DNA from: a virus
Strand: one strand, 5' to 3'
Length of the DNA stretch: 28,087 nucleotides
IMG/VR virus record: IMGVR_UViG_3300023223_000118
Location: 1 to 28,087 of that record
Shown: positions 15,401-23,127 of the stretch, piece after piece
Layout: the number at the start of each line of letters is the position of its first letter
Numbering within the stretch: the first letter of the stretch is position 1
Position numbers and translations under genes: made by a program
The notes under the pieces: model-generated
Told to the model about the DNA's origin: nothing
Databases searched by the model: none
What the model saw: the letters and a program-made list of their open reading frames with translations, nothing else

Positions 15401-15881
15401 ATATCCATAATGCAATACTCCATTTTTGATCTTGTCTAAAATCAAACTTACATTCACACGGTATTATTAATGAAGAACATCCATTAAAACAGAATGCCTT
15501 ACATCCAACTTTACTACATGATGTATATACATTAGTTCCACAACCACAAATTACAGCAGTTAATGGAAGAGTTGCAGTACTAATATTACAACATCTATCA
15601 AATTCATATCTTATTAGGGCAGATGGTATATTAACTAAACCTGCACCATGATGTTCGTATCCACTTTCATCACCTGTATGACAATCAAATGTCCACATAC
15701 CTTTAAGATTAGTTAAGTCAACTATGTCTTGTATATAGTGTAGATCATTATCTACTTCAACATTAATAGTATGTGGTATAGTAAAACATGCCTGATCTAT
15801 TGCCCTACATCCTTGTTTTGTTACAATTGATTTAACTAATTGTTTTTGGGCGCCATTAATAAAGAATTTTGCTCTAGCCAT
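12492..15881 (-). CDS. baseplate hub/tail protein with inserted LamG domains
   Basis: 1129 aa. Residues 1-60 (FINGAQKQLVKSIVTKQG, then YIQDIVDL) and about 718-1129 (a beta-rich region with SIDKFG twice, FIVHDLIV and FEFDKQIARK) look like one hub or Tal-type protein. Between them sit a LamG domain (about 65-305, with MWTHVAATF and MKLYING), a second (about 335-550, with CEWHHVLAVYDGG), and a third, weaker one (about 555-710) containing a GFTSSGFTASGFTTTG repeat. There are about 66 cysteines, some 55 of them in the LamG region. It follows the distal tail gene, as expected for a hub. The LamG insertions probably bind host surface glycans (inference). Confidence 0.75.
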   Translation of the reverse strand: MARAKFFINGAQKQLVKSIVTKQGCRAIDQACFTIPHTINVEVDNDLHYIQDIVDLTNLKGMWTFDCHTGDESGYEHHGAGLVNIPSALIRYEFDRCCNISTATLPLTAVICGCGTNVYTSCSKVGCKAFCFNGCSSLIIPCECKFDFRQDQKWSIALWIYPTVACANQGLVVKRDAFTCDGGYSLEINACNNIQFDIATNVTENNITSMCTIPLCMWTHVAATFNALSNRSGMKLYINGLLDTTGTCMVIGTPVINCCSVTLGASSVAGCKYTGRMDDVYIFKDKTLTVGQVKAIYDRGSISYVEGKWGNAAQFDGVAGHVTVEDKAPPDPRFGSLVAQYKFECVVTDDRTDGCHCGTVTGCTTFVASIIDCKAFSFNGCTRINLCCSADFSFAKTLPFAFGGWINVGMCAAGNDIIFSKRLDLTAGSRGYSLHFDNTCCRPVFQISDGTCIYSVSGAACSLPSCEWHHVLAVYDGGGDNAGMSLIIDGVETVSTTACAITSTITNCLTASIGGGNAGACDFCGLMDCIRFWNTCLTEFAGKALYNGTFSQLTGEYEIVGWIKATQNCCDRKVFTKSTASCNGIELILECATTAGPGFTSSGFTASGFTTTGAVGLCTLTYRHNCTTLTSTTDVVDCCYHQFRVRKDACNLISLYVDNVLQDSCTDATDATVETPLEFATCNNRTCFFDGNLDSVRWYAGGTVINTEVCSLFNVINPISIDKFGGRATKINKMITAKKVVAQSFGKSLAEVEVRPTLYNCRSPEFIVHDLIVNNTDFISVPFNGRSGITITQYFADGKLFDIVDDLLTLFGATFYTTAQKLFFCVLREFSIKPNVFRHGCNTSVFETKFNDTELVNDLTVLGENKRYQKIELLDGDGSSFVYCLAEPAISTRVEHPVGTELLAEVDFAVNPQRRLLTFACAPACGMCNILVAYEFERPLFMRSKSQSSIDKFGVHAKRLVLSWIQTRSDGLNFMNGYLNRYNDIRKNLIIDHPFLLSSLRENDVIRVINSIKEIDSTFVIKSLKWEYPEFKTTLTVGEYTFDDFEFDKQIARKIHDLESAISTIKDLRDFEGPEELLALSDVVTVANNDASFTECLGITDTVCVTEMFDAVYDEMCCTTTYDGNDAYV

Positions 15882-15886
15882 TTAGA

Positions 15887-16543
15887 TCACGGACATGTTT
15901 CTGCTGGCTGACAACTTTCATCAACTGTTAATAATCTTTCTCCAACTACCATAGATAAGTTTGCAGTATATGTAACAGGAGTTGCCGATGATTTACTTAC
16001 AACTAATTTACTAAGTTTTGCATGACGTCTAAATTCTGAAGATGAGTTAAATGCTGTGTTAGATTGAGCATCTGTAATTACTGGCATACAGGCACCGGGA
16101 GCAACACATAATTGCATACACATATTATCGTCTTGATAATCACTATCACCTACAAAGAAATCCCATTCATGGTTAATTCCTCTATTCTCCATAGTATTAA
16201 ATAAGAAATCTATTTGTGAACATACTGTTAATACCGGGCCTTCTCTACCACAATTACCATCTAATTCGTCTACCATAGTAACAATATTACCTGTCTCATT
16301 AATTATTGTCCATGATACGTTCATAGTTTGTGCATTACCCTGTGTCTTAATAACAAATGTACATTCTGCTCCCTGTTGTGGTAATCTAATAATATCTATT
16401 GGAGTATCTAAGTCAATACTAAAAGATGCCAAGTTAGGTATATGATATGTTAGGTTTGGATAGGCAGCAGGAGTTAAACACATACCTTGAAACTTTACTG
16501 TATTACAACAACGACTACGCCATCTTAATATAAAATCAGACAT
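15887..16543 (-). CDS. probable distal tail protein (Dit-like), 218 aa
   Basis: Called by position, directly between tape measure and hub, and by an N-terminus (MSDFILRWRS) leading into a beta-rich body consistent with a Dit-type ring protein. No diagnostic motif was found. It has about 13 cysteines, many in pairs or near ends (RCCN, NMCMQLC, ETCP). The ATG follows the tape measure stop directly (TAGATG), with GAGGAAT upstream. An alternative is another tail-tip ring protein. Confidence 0.55.
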   Translation of the reverse strand: MSDFILRWRSRCCNTVKFQGMCLTPAAYPNLTYHIPNLASFSIDLDTPIDIIRLPQQGAECTFVIKTQGNAQTMNVSWTIINETGNIVTMVDELDGNCGREGPVLTVCSQIDFLFNTMENRGINHEWDFFVGDSDYQDDNMCMQLCVAPGACMPVITDAQSNTAFNSSSEFRRHAKLSKLVVSKSSATPVTYTANLSMVVGERLLTVDESCQPAETCP

Positions 16544-18325
16544 CTACGTTATTCCTCTATTAGATTTTAATTCGTTTAACCATCTGAATACCATTGGTTT
16601 TACCATTGTTTCAAATTGGTCGGGGTTAACACCAGTAATATGAAAGTGTGCAACAAAACTATCTCCTCCACCACTACCACCAATTCCGGGAGTTACTGTC
16701 TCGGCACCTTGTTCACCTAACATGTATGGTCTTCCACTACGTAAACCTCTACCAACTACAGGTTCATTTATAACCCCTCCTTGTGCTAATGAAAATCCAC
16801 CTATACCTCTTAACACTCCTGCCATTTGACTATCTCCCATACCTGCTAACATTTTTAATGTATCATCATCTAATTGTGACATTTCATTATTTCTATATAA
16901 TTTTTGATATGCACCTTCACCTAATGCAGCGTTATACTGTATTATGGCATTAATTGTTGATCTATATTTTGCAATGGCTTTTCCTCTATCACCTGTATCT
17001 ATAATACCTGATTGAAATCCACCTTCGGGAGTTAATAAATCAGTACCCTGTGATAAAATCTGTTGTGCCAATTTTGCAGATGAAGAAGTTTCTCCACTTG
17101 ATTTCTTACTTGCTGCTAATGCCCTAAGTCTGGAAATGATATTTTCTTCTGCCTGTTTAAATATATCGGCAATATTTATTATGGCATCACTGGCAGATAT
17201 ACCTGCGTTACGTGCTGCTATATATCTACGTGCAATTTGTATCATCATATTTTTAGCTGGATCTGCTCCTTGTGATAATGATTCTTCTGCCAAATCTTTT
17301 ATGGCCCCGAATTTTGCACTCATATCTATCATGTTTAATGTTGATTGTTCTGCTGATTCTAGTTGTTTCTGTTCTTCTTTATCTTTTTTATCTAGATTTG
17401 CAAAATTTTCAATAGTAGCTGGGTCATTTTCACCTAGAAATTTCTCCATCCATTTCTTTTTATATTCGTCTGGATCATTTATTAAATCTATATCTTCTTG
17501 TGTTGGGGGATTATCTATAGCATGTTGTTCCCAAGGACGTATATCAGTCTTAGTTGCTTCATCTCTTGCATCCTCTTGTGCCTGTTCTATTTTTTCTTCA
17601 TCAGTTGGCTCATCTTTTCTTCTATAACCAACAAACATAGGTAATGGAACCTTAAAGTCAAATATATCAGCAACCCATGTCAATAACATATCTCCTATTC
17701 CTTGTCTTATTGCACCAGTCAAAGGATTACCTCCTCCTGCAAATACGGTTGTTAACCACTTACCAAGGTCAAATTCACCTTCTTCATTGGTACCTGTTAA
17801 TCTCTCTGTAAACGTACCTACTGCTGCTAATGCATTGGCACCACCAAATAATTTATAGAAATGAATGGCATGCTTTAACATTAAGATAAGGAATGGTCTA
17901 AGTAAGAATCCAATAAAATCTCCAAATGGTCTTAAGAATAAAGTGAAGGCCGTGTTACCTATCTTTGCCATGGCCTGTAACAATGGAGATGAATCTATTA
18001 GGGCAGTTCCTATTTGTCTTAAGGCTGCTAACCCCATAGTGATACCTGCCAACTTCATTATACTAGGGCCGAACTTTCCCATCCAACCTTTCTTTTGTGT
18101 ACGCTCTGACATCTCTGCTTTTTTAACTTGTAGTTCTAATAGCTTATGCATTTTATCAAACATTTTTTGATTTTGTCCGGGAGTGAATCCTGCTCCTCCC
18201 ATTCCACCAGAAGCTCCTCCACCACCAGTAAATAATTTACCCATATTTACTTTACCTAATGCGGCCTGTAATTGTGTTCTTAGTTGAGAAGGATCTACTT
18301 GGACTTTAAGAGTATACTCTGCCAT
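16544..18325 (-). CDS. tape measure protein
   Basis: 593 aa. It has the typical order: a short N-terminal helix (MAEYTLKVQVDPSQLRTQLQ), a Gly-rich linker (TGGGGASGGMGGAG), a long hydrophobic segment (about 90-175, with MKLAGITMGLAALRQIG and FGDFIGFLLRPFLILMLK) that may insert in membranes, then long charged helices and a Gly-rich C-terminus with a QGADPAKN helix region. A tape measure of this length suggests a rather short siphovirus-like tail (inference). There are no cysteines, unlike the surrounding exposed proteins. It lies directly after the frameshift extension of the chaperone, as in lambda-type operons. Confidence 0.9.
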   Translation of the reverse strand: MAEYTLKVQVDPSQLRTQLQAALGKVNMGKLFTGGGGASGGMGGAGFTPGQNQKMFDKMHKLLELQVKKAEMSERTQKKGWMGKFGPSIMKLAGITMGLAALRQIGTALIDSSPLLQAMAKIGNTAFTLFLRPFGDFIGFLLRPFLILMLKHAIHFYKLFGGANALAAVGTFTERLTGTNEEGEFDLGKWLTTVFAGGGNPLTGAIRQGIGDMLLTWVADIFDFKVPLPMFVGYRRKDEPTDEEKIEQAQEDARDEATKTDIRPWEQHAIDNPPTQEDIDLINDPDEYKKKWMEKFLGENDPATIENFANLDKKDKEEQKQLESAEQSTLNMIDMSAKFGAIKDLAEESLSQGADPAKNMMIQIARRYIAARNAGISASDAIINIADIFKQAEENIISRLRALAASKKSSGETSSSAKLAQQILSQGTDLLTPEGGFQSGIIDTGDRGKAIAKYRSTINAIIQYNAALGEGAYQKLYRNNEMSQLDDDTLKMLAGMGDSQMAGVLRGIGGFSLAQGGVINEPVVGRGLRSGRPYMLGEQGAETVTPGIGGSGGGDSFVAHFHITGVNPDQFETMVKPMVFRWLNELKSNRGIT

Positions 18326-18342
18326 ATATAATAGGATTAGTG

Positions 18343-18812
18343 TTAACCTATTTTAATTTTCTGGGAACGTATTAAATCTGAGATGTTTTTGAGCCAGTGG
18401 ACGGGCTGTTTGTCGGTTTGCTCTTTATCCCATCCGAAGGTTGCGGCGCAGAAGGCATAGATTCCGAAATAAATTGTGTCAGATTCTCCGAACCTAGCAA
18501 TGTTTTCATCCATCCCTCTAAAAAAATGCCCATTGCATAGTCGTCCATCACATGATCAATGAGTGTTACAACAGTCCTTCCGGGTAGTTCATATATTTTT
18601 TTAATTATATGGAAGTCAAATGGTGCCTTTGTAATTACCTTTTGTAATACGGCCATTTGATAATCTGGTATATTTACTTTACTTTGCATTGGATTACTGG
18701 CATCTACATTGTTTCTTAAAATCGGGGCAATAATACCATATTCAACATCTGATTCATATTCTACGATTTCTTTCTTACCTTTATAATCTATTTCAAAAGT
18801 CTTTAATACCAT
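18343..18812 (-). CDS. tail assembly chaperone long form by -1 frameshift (GT-like)
   Basis: If ribosomes slip at T TTT TTA (18525-18519), 98 residues of the chaperone are joined to a 58-residue -1 extension, giving about 156 aa. The extension begins RGMDENIARFGESD and contains GIYAFCAATFGWDK, PVHWLKNISDLIRS and a basic end; it stops at 18343, 18 nt before the tape measure ATG. In lambda, G and GT are made this way and GT recruits the tape measure. The 0-frame tail over the same DNA is Pro/Ser/Thr-rich and low in complexity, so the -1 frame looks like the constrained one. Expression is inferred, not shown. Confidence 0.75.
18372..18812 (-). CDS. tail assembly chaperone, short form (G-like)
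   Basis: 146 aa. Residues 1-95 form a compact domain (MVLKTFEIDYKGKKEIVEYE, then LPGRTVVTLIDHVMDDYAMG), followed by a disordered Pro/Ser/Thr tail (PSAPQPSDGIKSKPTNSPST). It lies between the tail tube and tape measure genes, the standard site for chaperones such as lambda G. It has no cysteines in this frame. It has its own TATA box at 18831-18841. GC is clearly higher over the last 150 nt, where two frames overlap. Confidence 0.75.
   Translation of the reverse strand: MVLKTFEIDYKGKKEIVEYESDVEYGIIAPILRNNVDASNPMQSKVNIPDYQMAVLQKVITKAPFDFHIIKKIYELPGRTVVTLIDHVMDDYAMGIFLEGWMKTLLGSENLTQFISESMPSAPQPSDGIKSKPTNSPSTGSKTSQI
18519..18525 (-). promoter_or_regulatory. slippery heptamer T TTT TTA
   Basis: On the minus strand the chaperone reads ATG GGC ATT TTT TTA GAG. 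The run of seven T followed by A gives the canonical X XXY YYZ heptamer in the correct frame for -1 slippage. No obvious downstream pseudoknot was found by eye. Confidence 0.8.
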
Positions 18813-18830
18813 ATTATTAATACCATTAGA

Positions 18831-18841
18831 CTATTATATAA
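18831..18841 (-). promoter_or_regulatory. TATA box for the chaperone gene
   Basis: The minus strand reads TTATATAATAG, about 24-28 nt before the ATG at 18812. The start context is TTAATAATATGG. Confidence 0.6.
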
Positions 18842-18844
18842 GGG

Positions 18845-19876
18845 CTATGGCTCTGCTGAGTTAGCATTGATGGCACTAACTACGGCACTTCTAGCTTGCC
18901 AATTAAGTGTTTCAAATATAGGTTCAACTGGTTCTGCGGCAGTATTATGATCTCTTAATAGAATACCAGTAAATGCAAATGTAATTGTTCTGGCTGCGGC
19001 CCCTGCACCACCGTTAGTTAATACTATAGTTAGTGTTGGATCTTCACGGGCAAATGTCGCACAGTTATCTTCAATCTGAGCATATATTTTATCAAGTTGA
19101 CTATAATCAATCCACGGTGCCTGAAATGAGCCAGTCATTTCAAATACTTTACGGTATGCTGAACTGGCATGATTACAACCATGAGCAAACAAAAGGTCTG
19201 CATTTTGGTTAAGTGATATATCAAATGATTGTAGTTCTGCTATAGTTACACAACAACAACTGTTACATACTGTTAATGCTCCATGAGCAAATGTATATGG
19301 TTCAAACTGACATGCGGCTCTACCAACAGTTTCGCTTGTTGGACTTACATCAGCGATTGCACTACTAGTCTCTGTGGCATATGCTATATCGGCTGTTGCC
19401 CTAACTGGTTCTCCTATTGAACTTCTTAATGTAATAGAATTTGCTATTGCTCCTCCTATAGTTCTTACGGTATCCATACATGCAACTTGTTGTTCAACAC
19501 CTACTTCTATAGACATTGATTCTACGGTCTTAGTACAAGTTGATGCAGTACTACACCAAGTATACGTAAATGGTGCTGGGCATCCTGATGGGAATAAACA
19601 GGCCATACAATTTCTATCAAATATAGTTGACAGGAACCAAGGATTGCTAACAACATAATCTAAACTTAAAGAACCTCTGGCCTGACCATAGGCATATGTC
19701 TTAACTTCTACACTACCTAATTGATTTAATATAATTGGAGAATTTGTCCAAGTCCATCCAGATACCTTTTGTTCTAGTCCCCATACCTTATTTCTACAGG
19801 AAACACATGTGGCTTCATCAAAATTTGTCTCAAAATCATATTGGACATATGCATACGCACCAGTCTGAACTACCAT
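18845..19876 (-). CDS. major tail tube protein, 343 aa
   Basis: The N-terminus reads GAYAYVQYDFETNFDE and is followed by a beta-rich tube-type body (SVEVKTYAYGQARGSLSLDY, FEPYTFAHGALTV, FDISLNQNADLLFA, FEMTGSF). Length, beta content and position upstream of the chaperone fit a tail tube monomer that polymerises around the tape measure. About 15 cysteines occur, including NSCCCV and RNCMAC. Conserved-looking strands are mostly free of them. It has its own CTTTATAAA promoter. Confidence 0.8.
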   Translation of the reverse strand: MVVQTGAYAYVQYDFETNFDEATCVSCRNKVWGLEQKVSGWTWTNSPIILNQLGSVEVKTYAYGQARGSLSLDYVVSNPWFLSTIFDRNCMACLFPSGCPAPFTYTWCSTASTCTKTVESMSIEVGVEQQVACMDTVRTIGGAIANSITLRSSIGEPVRATADIAYATETSSAIADVSPTSETVGRAACQFEPYTFAHGALTVCNSCCCVTIAELQSFDISLNQNADLLFAHGCNHASSAYRKVFEMTGSFQAPWIDYSQLDKIYAQIEDNCATFAREDPTLTIVLTNGGAGAAARTITFAFTGILLRDHNTAAEPVEPIFETLNWQARSAVVSAINANSAEP

Positions 19877-19897
19877 ATTATACTATCACGCCTATTT

Positions 19898-19907
19898 GTT
19901 TATAAAG
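19898..19907 (-). promoter_or_regulatory. TATA box for the tail tube gene
   Basis: The minus strand reads CTTTATAAAC, about 26-30 nt before the ATG at 19876, immediately behind the tail terminator gene. The start context is GTATAATATGG. Confidence 0.65.
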
Positions 19908-19908
19908 T

Positions 19909-20355
19909 TTATACAAAAGTAAAGGAGTTCACATCTCTATATTTTACGGTTAAAACTGTTCTATATTTATTCCTCATCTCTGAACTCATATCTTCTGATC
20001 CAATAATTATCACATCTAAGAATCCCTCTGTACCTCTTCTAATTATATTCTTTAATGTATTTGATACAGTTTTAATTATATTATTATGGTTCTCTAATCC
20101 CTTATAGGATCTTACATCTACCTTTAACACTAATTCATGCCAATGTGCATCTCCATGTAATTGAAATGGTCTTATAGATTCTGGCATAGGAGTAATATAT
20201 ACTCTAGCTCTAGTACCTCCTCCAAATCCTGCACTTTTAACATCCCATATAATTTGAATATCAGGTTTCGGGGCACTATTAATTTTATTTTTATTCCAAT
20301 CTGTAGCCATCACACTTTTTAAATCATTCACTACATCATAAGTAATTACGGTCAT
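19909..20355 (-). CDS. tail terminator/completion protein, 148 aa
   Basis: A helix-first alpha/beta protein (VVNDLKSVMATDWNK, then PDIQIIWDVKS and WHELVLKVDVR) ending in long strands. The order adaptor, gp10-like, this gene, tail tube matches the tail terminator position in siphoviruses. It has no cysteine. It starts in an ATGA overlap with the previous gene, with a GGTGA ribosome binding site. Confidence 0.7.
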   Translation of the reverse strand: MTVITYDVVNDLKSVMATDWNKNKINSAPKPDIQIIWDVKSAGFGGGTRARVYITPMPESIRPFQLHGDAHWHELVLKVDVRSYKGLENHNNIIKTVSNTLKNIIRRGTEGFLDVIIIGSEDMSSEMRNKYRTVLTVKYRDVNSFTFV

Positions 20356-20855
20356 AATTTTTCACCTGTTATTTTAGAAGTTATATAATCTGCAAATGGT
20401 AATGGTGAATCACCAGCAAATATAATATCTTTAAATGACATTTCTGGAATACCTACACCTGATTCCCATCTTGATAATACGGCATCAACATACCATATAG
20501 GATCTATTCCCTTATCTTTTATTTTTTTTGCAACTCTCCATGCAATACCATTAATTTCACTATCAGACATATTTACATTCTTTCCACCATCTTTAGTATT
20601 TCTTACCCAATCTCTAATGTTATCTATATTTGGCATTGTACCGGGTATCATACCCTGATTGATTGTAGCTGGTGCCCATTTAGTACTACCGACTACGGCA
20701 TCATCTTTATACCATTTAATATCATCTGCGGCACCATCATAGTGTTTTTTAATTTGTTGTATCTCTTTTTGTAGATCATCTAATAGATCAAATCCTATGT
20801 CTTCCATAAGCTTCTCCTTAAACATTTCCCAATCTCCATCTAGTATTTTAAACAT
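20352..20855 (-). CDS. HK97 gp10-like head-tail joining protein
   Basis: 167 aa. It shows the usual pattern of the family: an N-terminal helix bundle, a GSTKWAPATINQGMIPGTMP loop, a DWVRNTK helix, and RVAKKIKDKGIDPIWYVDA followed by an amphipathic C-terminus. Such proteins form the neck or tail-completion ring between adaptor and tail. It contains no cysteine. The ATG abuts the previous stop (TAGATG), and it overlaps the tail terminator gene. Confidence 0.75.
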   Translation of the reverse strand: MFKILDGDWEMFKEKLMEDIGFDLLDDLQKEIQQIKKHYDGAADDIKWYKDDAVVGSTKWAPATINQGMIPGTMPNIDNIRDWVRNTKDGGKNVNMSDSEINGIAWRVAKKIKDKGIDPIWYVDAVLSRWESGVGIPEMSFKDIIFAGDSPLPFADYITSKITGEKL

Positions 20856-21509
20856 CTATGTGGTAATTACGTATATCTCCTCTCTATTACGTATTATTCT
20901 ATCGACATCTGATTGCCATCTGTTAACAATTTTATCTATATCTAATTGATTTTCTGCACCTAATGGTAATTGATCCATACGGAAGGATGATGTTAAGAAT
21001 TCTATTGCCGTCAACTTTACGGCAGCCTCTTCTATATCTTCTGGTATTGGAATTGATAGTGGACAATCTCCCGGTTCTCCTCCATATCTATATGTAAATC
21101 TTAATCTGTTTTTTCTCATTACACTAAACAAAAATCCTCTGAAATATATTTCTCCTCTTTCTGGAATTTGTTCATATCTACCACCTATTTGATCTGTAAC
21201 ATCACTGAAACTTCCAGATGTACCACCCCATATTTCTATTTTATCACCTGCACAAGCATCTAAAGATTGTGCCATTCTATGATGTAATGAAACTAATGTA
21301 CCCCATCCAAAATTATAAATCAAAGGCATATCATGATATTCATGAGTTATTGTTCTTAATCTCCAAGCATGACCTGTTCTACGGTCAATCTTATCTTGTG
21401 CCCTTTCAATTAATTTTACTACTTGATCATCATTTGGTACGGTTGTTGCACATATAGGTATTCTTAAGAAATCTGCAATGTCTTCAACTGAGGCATATGT
21501 AGCTACCAT
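20856..21509 (-). CDS. head-tail connector/adaptor protein
   Basis: 217 aa from ATG 21509, chosen because GAGGAG lies about 8 nt upstream and the ATG overlaps the previous stop (TAATG); the longer frame to 21572 is unlikely. The opening ATYASVEDIADFLRIP and LIERAQDKIDRRTGHAWR is characteristic of phage gp6-type adaptors: a short helical DNA-packaging domain, then a beta insertion and a C-terminal helical region (AAVKLTAIEFLTSSFR). It joins portal to neck. It has three cysteines only. Confidence 0.8.
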   Translation of the reverse strand: MVATYASVEDIADFLRIPICATTVPNDDQVVKLIERAQDKIDRRTGHAWRLRTITHEYHDMPLIYNFGWGTLVSLHHRMAQSLDACAGDKIEIWGGTSGSFSDVTDQIGGRYEQIPERGEIYFRGFLFSVMRKNRLRFTYRYGGEPGDCPLSIPIPEDIEEAAVKLTAIEFLTSSFRMDQLPLGAENQLDIDKIVNRWQSDVDRIIRNREEIYVITT

Positions 21510-21874
21510 TAGAAACTCTCCTCTACGGTAAACCCGAATGAACCAGACTGATCTGATACAACACACATACAATCAAGATATTCTACTTCTCCTTCCCATA
21601 TACCTGCTTCACAAATAGTATTAACATCACATGCTCCCAAGGTATAAGTAATTACTCCCCCGGCTCTACATGAATATACTATTGCCCCACAAAATAATGA
21701 AACTCCACTAGGCCTCCATACTTTCCAAGTACCAGTATTAAATGTACAGACACATGCCATATTTACTGCACATCCTGTATCTGGACAGTTTAATGTTAAA
21801 GTTAATGTTTTTCTAGAACCTACTTTTACGGTATAGTTTACATCATGTCTTTTCATATTGATAGACCCGGCCAT
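21509..21874 (-). CDS. Ig-like/BppU-type structural protein, 121 aa
   Basis: A single beta-sandwich: HDVNYTVKVGSRKTLTLTLN, TGTWKVWRPSG, GVITYTLGA, GIWEGEVEYLD, and SDQSGSFGFTVEESF. This pattern resembles the Ig-like N-terminal domain of baseplate upper proteins and related capsid or tail decorations. About 10 cysteines fall in loops (CPDTGCAVNMACVC, LDCMCV). It lies among head genes, so it may be a head decoration. Start at ATG within TTATATATGG. Confidence 0.65.
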   Translation of the reverse strand: MAGSINMKRHDVNYTVKVGSRKTLTLTLNCPDTGCAVNMACVCTFNTGTWKVWRPSGVSLFCGAIVYSCRAGGVITYTLGACDVNTICEAGIWEGEVEYLDCMCVVSDQSGSFGFTVEESF

Positions 21875-21888
21875 ATATAATACTATAT

Positions 21889-22770
21889 TTACTGCGTTCT
21901 ATTTATTGATTTAGAAACATCTTTACTTGATGTGGTGTTAGAAGCATCTCCTATAGATATAGAATTAGAAACATCTTTACTTGATATAATATTAGAATTA
22001 TCTCCTCTAGATATAGTTCTTGTAATGTCTTCACTAGAAACGAATTTAGTTGGGGCACAAGAAGGTGGAAAATCAAAAGGTAAATCTACATACTTTATTC
22101 CCGATCCCACATTATATAATCTAAGTATATCACATGAAGTTAATTCTATACTCCATATATTTACCTCATCAATATCACCGCATATTGGTCTAGTTAATGT
22201 CTCCCCTGCTCCTATTGACACTTGCCTATTATTTACTCCACCTGTATAAGTACCTGATGTAACAATACACATTCCTACTATTCCATCAACATACAGAGTT
22301 GAACAGGCTGGTGCCGTACTAGCTGGTTTAGTTAAGGCTACATGGTGCCAACATCCATCAAATACACCTGTCATACATATTCTAATTGAACCTATTCCAA
22401 AACATGAATTCTTCATACCAAATTCTATTCTGCAACATCCTGTTAACCTATTTCCAAAATACCACCCGGCATCAAGAGAACCTAATTGAGTAGATTTTCC
22501 TATTATAAATTGCTCACCATCTACAGAACTTTTAACCCATGCCGACATACTAAAGGCATTAGCTGGACTAATTATATCAAAATTACATTCATTCGCTAAA
22601 AGTATTACACTACATCCATCAAAACGTGCCGCCATACATGTACACATTGGAGTACAGTTTGTATATGTTTCTGTACCTGTCCAAGTTCCATTATTACAGG
22701 CAAAACAATCAGTGGCAACTCCCTCTAATCCAATCCACGATATTAACATACAGTCAGTAAGACACGCCAT
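21889..22770 (-). CDS. LamG-domain structural protein with C-terminal repeats
   Basis: 293 aa. Residues about 10-225 are a LamG/concanavalin domain (LISWIGLEG, NNGTWTGTETYT, AARFDGCS, WHHVALTKPA, STLYVDGIVG, DEVNIWSIEL), a fold used to bind glycans. Residues 245-293 are 18-residue repeats (SSEDITRTISRGDNSNII type). There are 19 cysteines, including CTC and GCCRIEF, at loop sites that are usually Ser, Asn or Asp. It lies between decoration genes and the adaptor, so a head fibre or decoration is plausible. It has its own TATA box and TTATATATGG start. Confidence 0.75.
   Translation of the reverse strand: MACLTDCMLISWIGLEGVATDCFACNNGTWTGTETYTNCTPMCTCMAARFDGCSVILLANECNFDIISPANAFSMSAWVKSSVDGEQFIIGKSTQLGSLDAGWYFGNRLTGCCRIEFGMKNSCFGIGSIRICMTGVFDGCWHHVALTKPASTAPACSTLYVDGIVGMCIVTSGTYTGGVNNRQVSIGAGETLTRPICGDIDEVNIWSIELTSCDILRLYNVGSGIKYVDLPFDFPPSCAPTKFVSSEDITRTISRGDNSNIISSKDVSNSISIGDASNTTSSKDVSKSINRTQ
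21892..22038 (-). repeat. 54-bp tandem repeat in the LamG gene
   Basis: Two full copies and one partial copy of an in-frame 54-bp unit encode SSEDITRTISRGDNSNII, SSKDVSNSISIGDASNTT and SSKDVSKSINRTQ. The copies diverge at nucleotide level but share the SSKDV and GDxSN blocks. Confidence 0.75.
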
Positions 22771-22793
22771 ATATAATGAATTATATCTATTGT

Positions 22794-22803
22794 CTTAAAT
22801 ATA
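22794..22803 (-). promoter_or_regulatory. TATA box for the LamG gene
   Basis: The minus strand reads TATATTTAAG, about 25-30 nt before the ATG at 22770, at the end of the upstream gene. The start context is ATTCATTATATATGG. Confidence 0.55.
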
Positions 22804-23085
22804 TTATTCGAAAACTATAACTATTGTACCAACCGTGCCGGCACCAATATCAACAAAAATACCACAATTCATAGGTTTATTGATGTAGGGCATACTTATT
22901 TCACCACTGGTGGCTCCAACTAAATCAACAGTCATTACGGCAGTTCCACAAGCATCTACTCCATTTCTTATAACCCAATCTCTATCACCTGTTTGAGATG
23001 TATAAATTGACTTCAGAATCGAATGACCTGTTTTAACAAGAACGTCACACATACCGACTTCGACTATATTATTCTTATCGCCCAT
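22804..23085 (-). CDS. small structural protein, 93 aa
   Basis: A beta-rich small protein (GMCDVLVKTGHSILKSIYTS, then ISMPYINKP and TVGTIVIVFE). No family is recognised. It sits between head genes with its own TATA box and a TTATATATATGG start, so it is probably an independently expressed capsid or decoration component. It has three cysteines. Confidence 0.65.
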   Translation of the reverse strand: MGDKNNIVEVGMCDVLVKTGHSILKSIYTSQTGDRDWVIRNGVDACGTAVMTVDLVGATSGEISMPYINKPMNCGIFVDIGAGTVGTIVIVFE

Positions 23086-23109
23086 ATATATAATGAATAA
23101 TGCTATTGA

Positions 23110-23118
23110 TTAATAAAG
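23110..23118 (-). promoter_or_regulatory. TATA box for the 93-aa gene
   Basis: The minus strand reads CTTTATTAA about 28-32 nt before the ATG at 23085. Confidence 0.65.
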
Positions 23119-23127
23119 TTTATAATT

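Noticed and set aside
7640-16543. Diversity-generating retroelement as a source of the unusual residues
   Set aside because: No reverse transcriptase or template repeat is visible, and adenine mutagenesis would give mixed residues rather than mainly Cys.
20856-21572. Longer N-terminus of the adaptor (extra 21 residues)
   Set aside because: The internal ATG at 21509 has a GAGGAG site at good spacing and a TAATG overlap with the previous gene, and the extra residues are Cys/Trp/Arg-rich and unlike adaptors.
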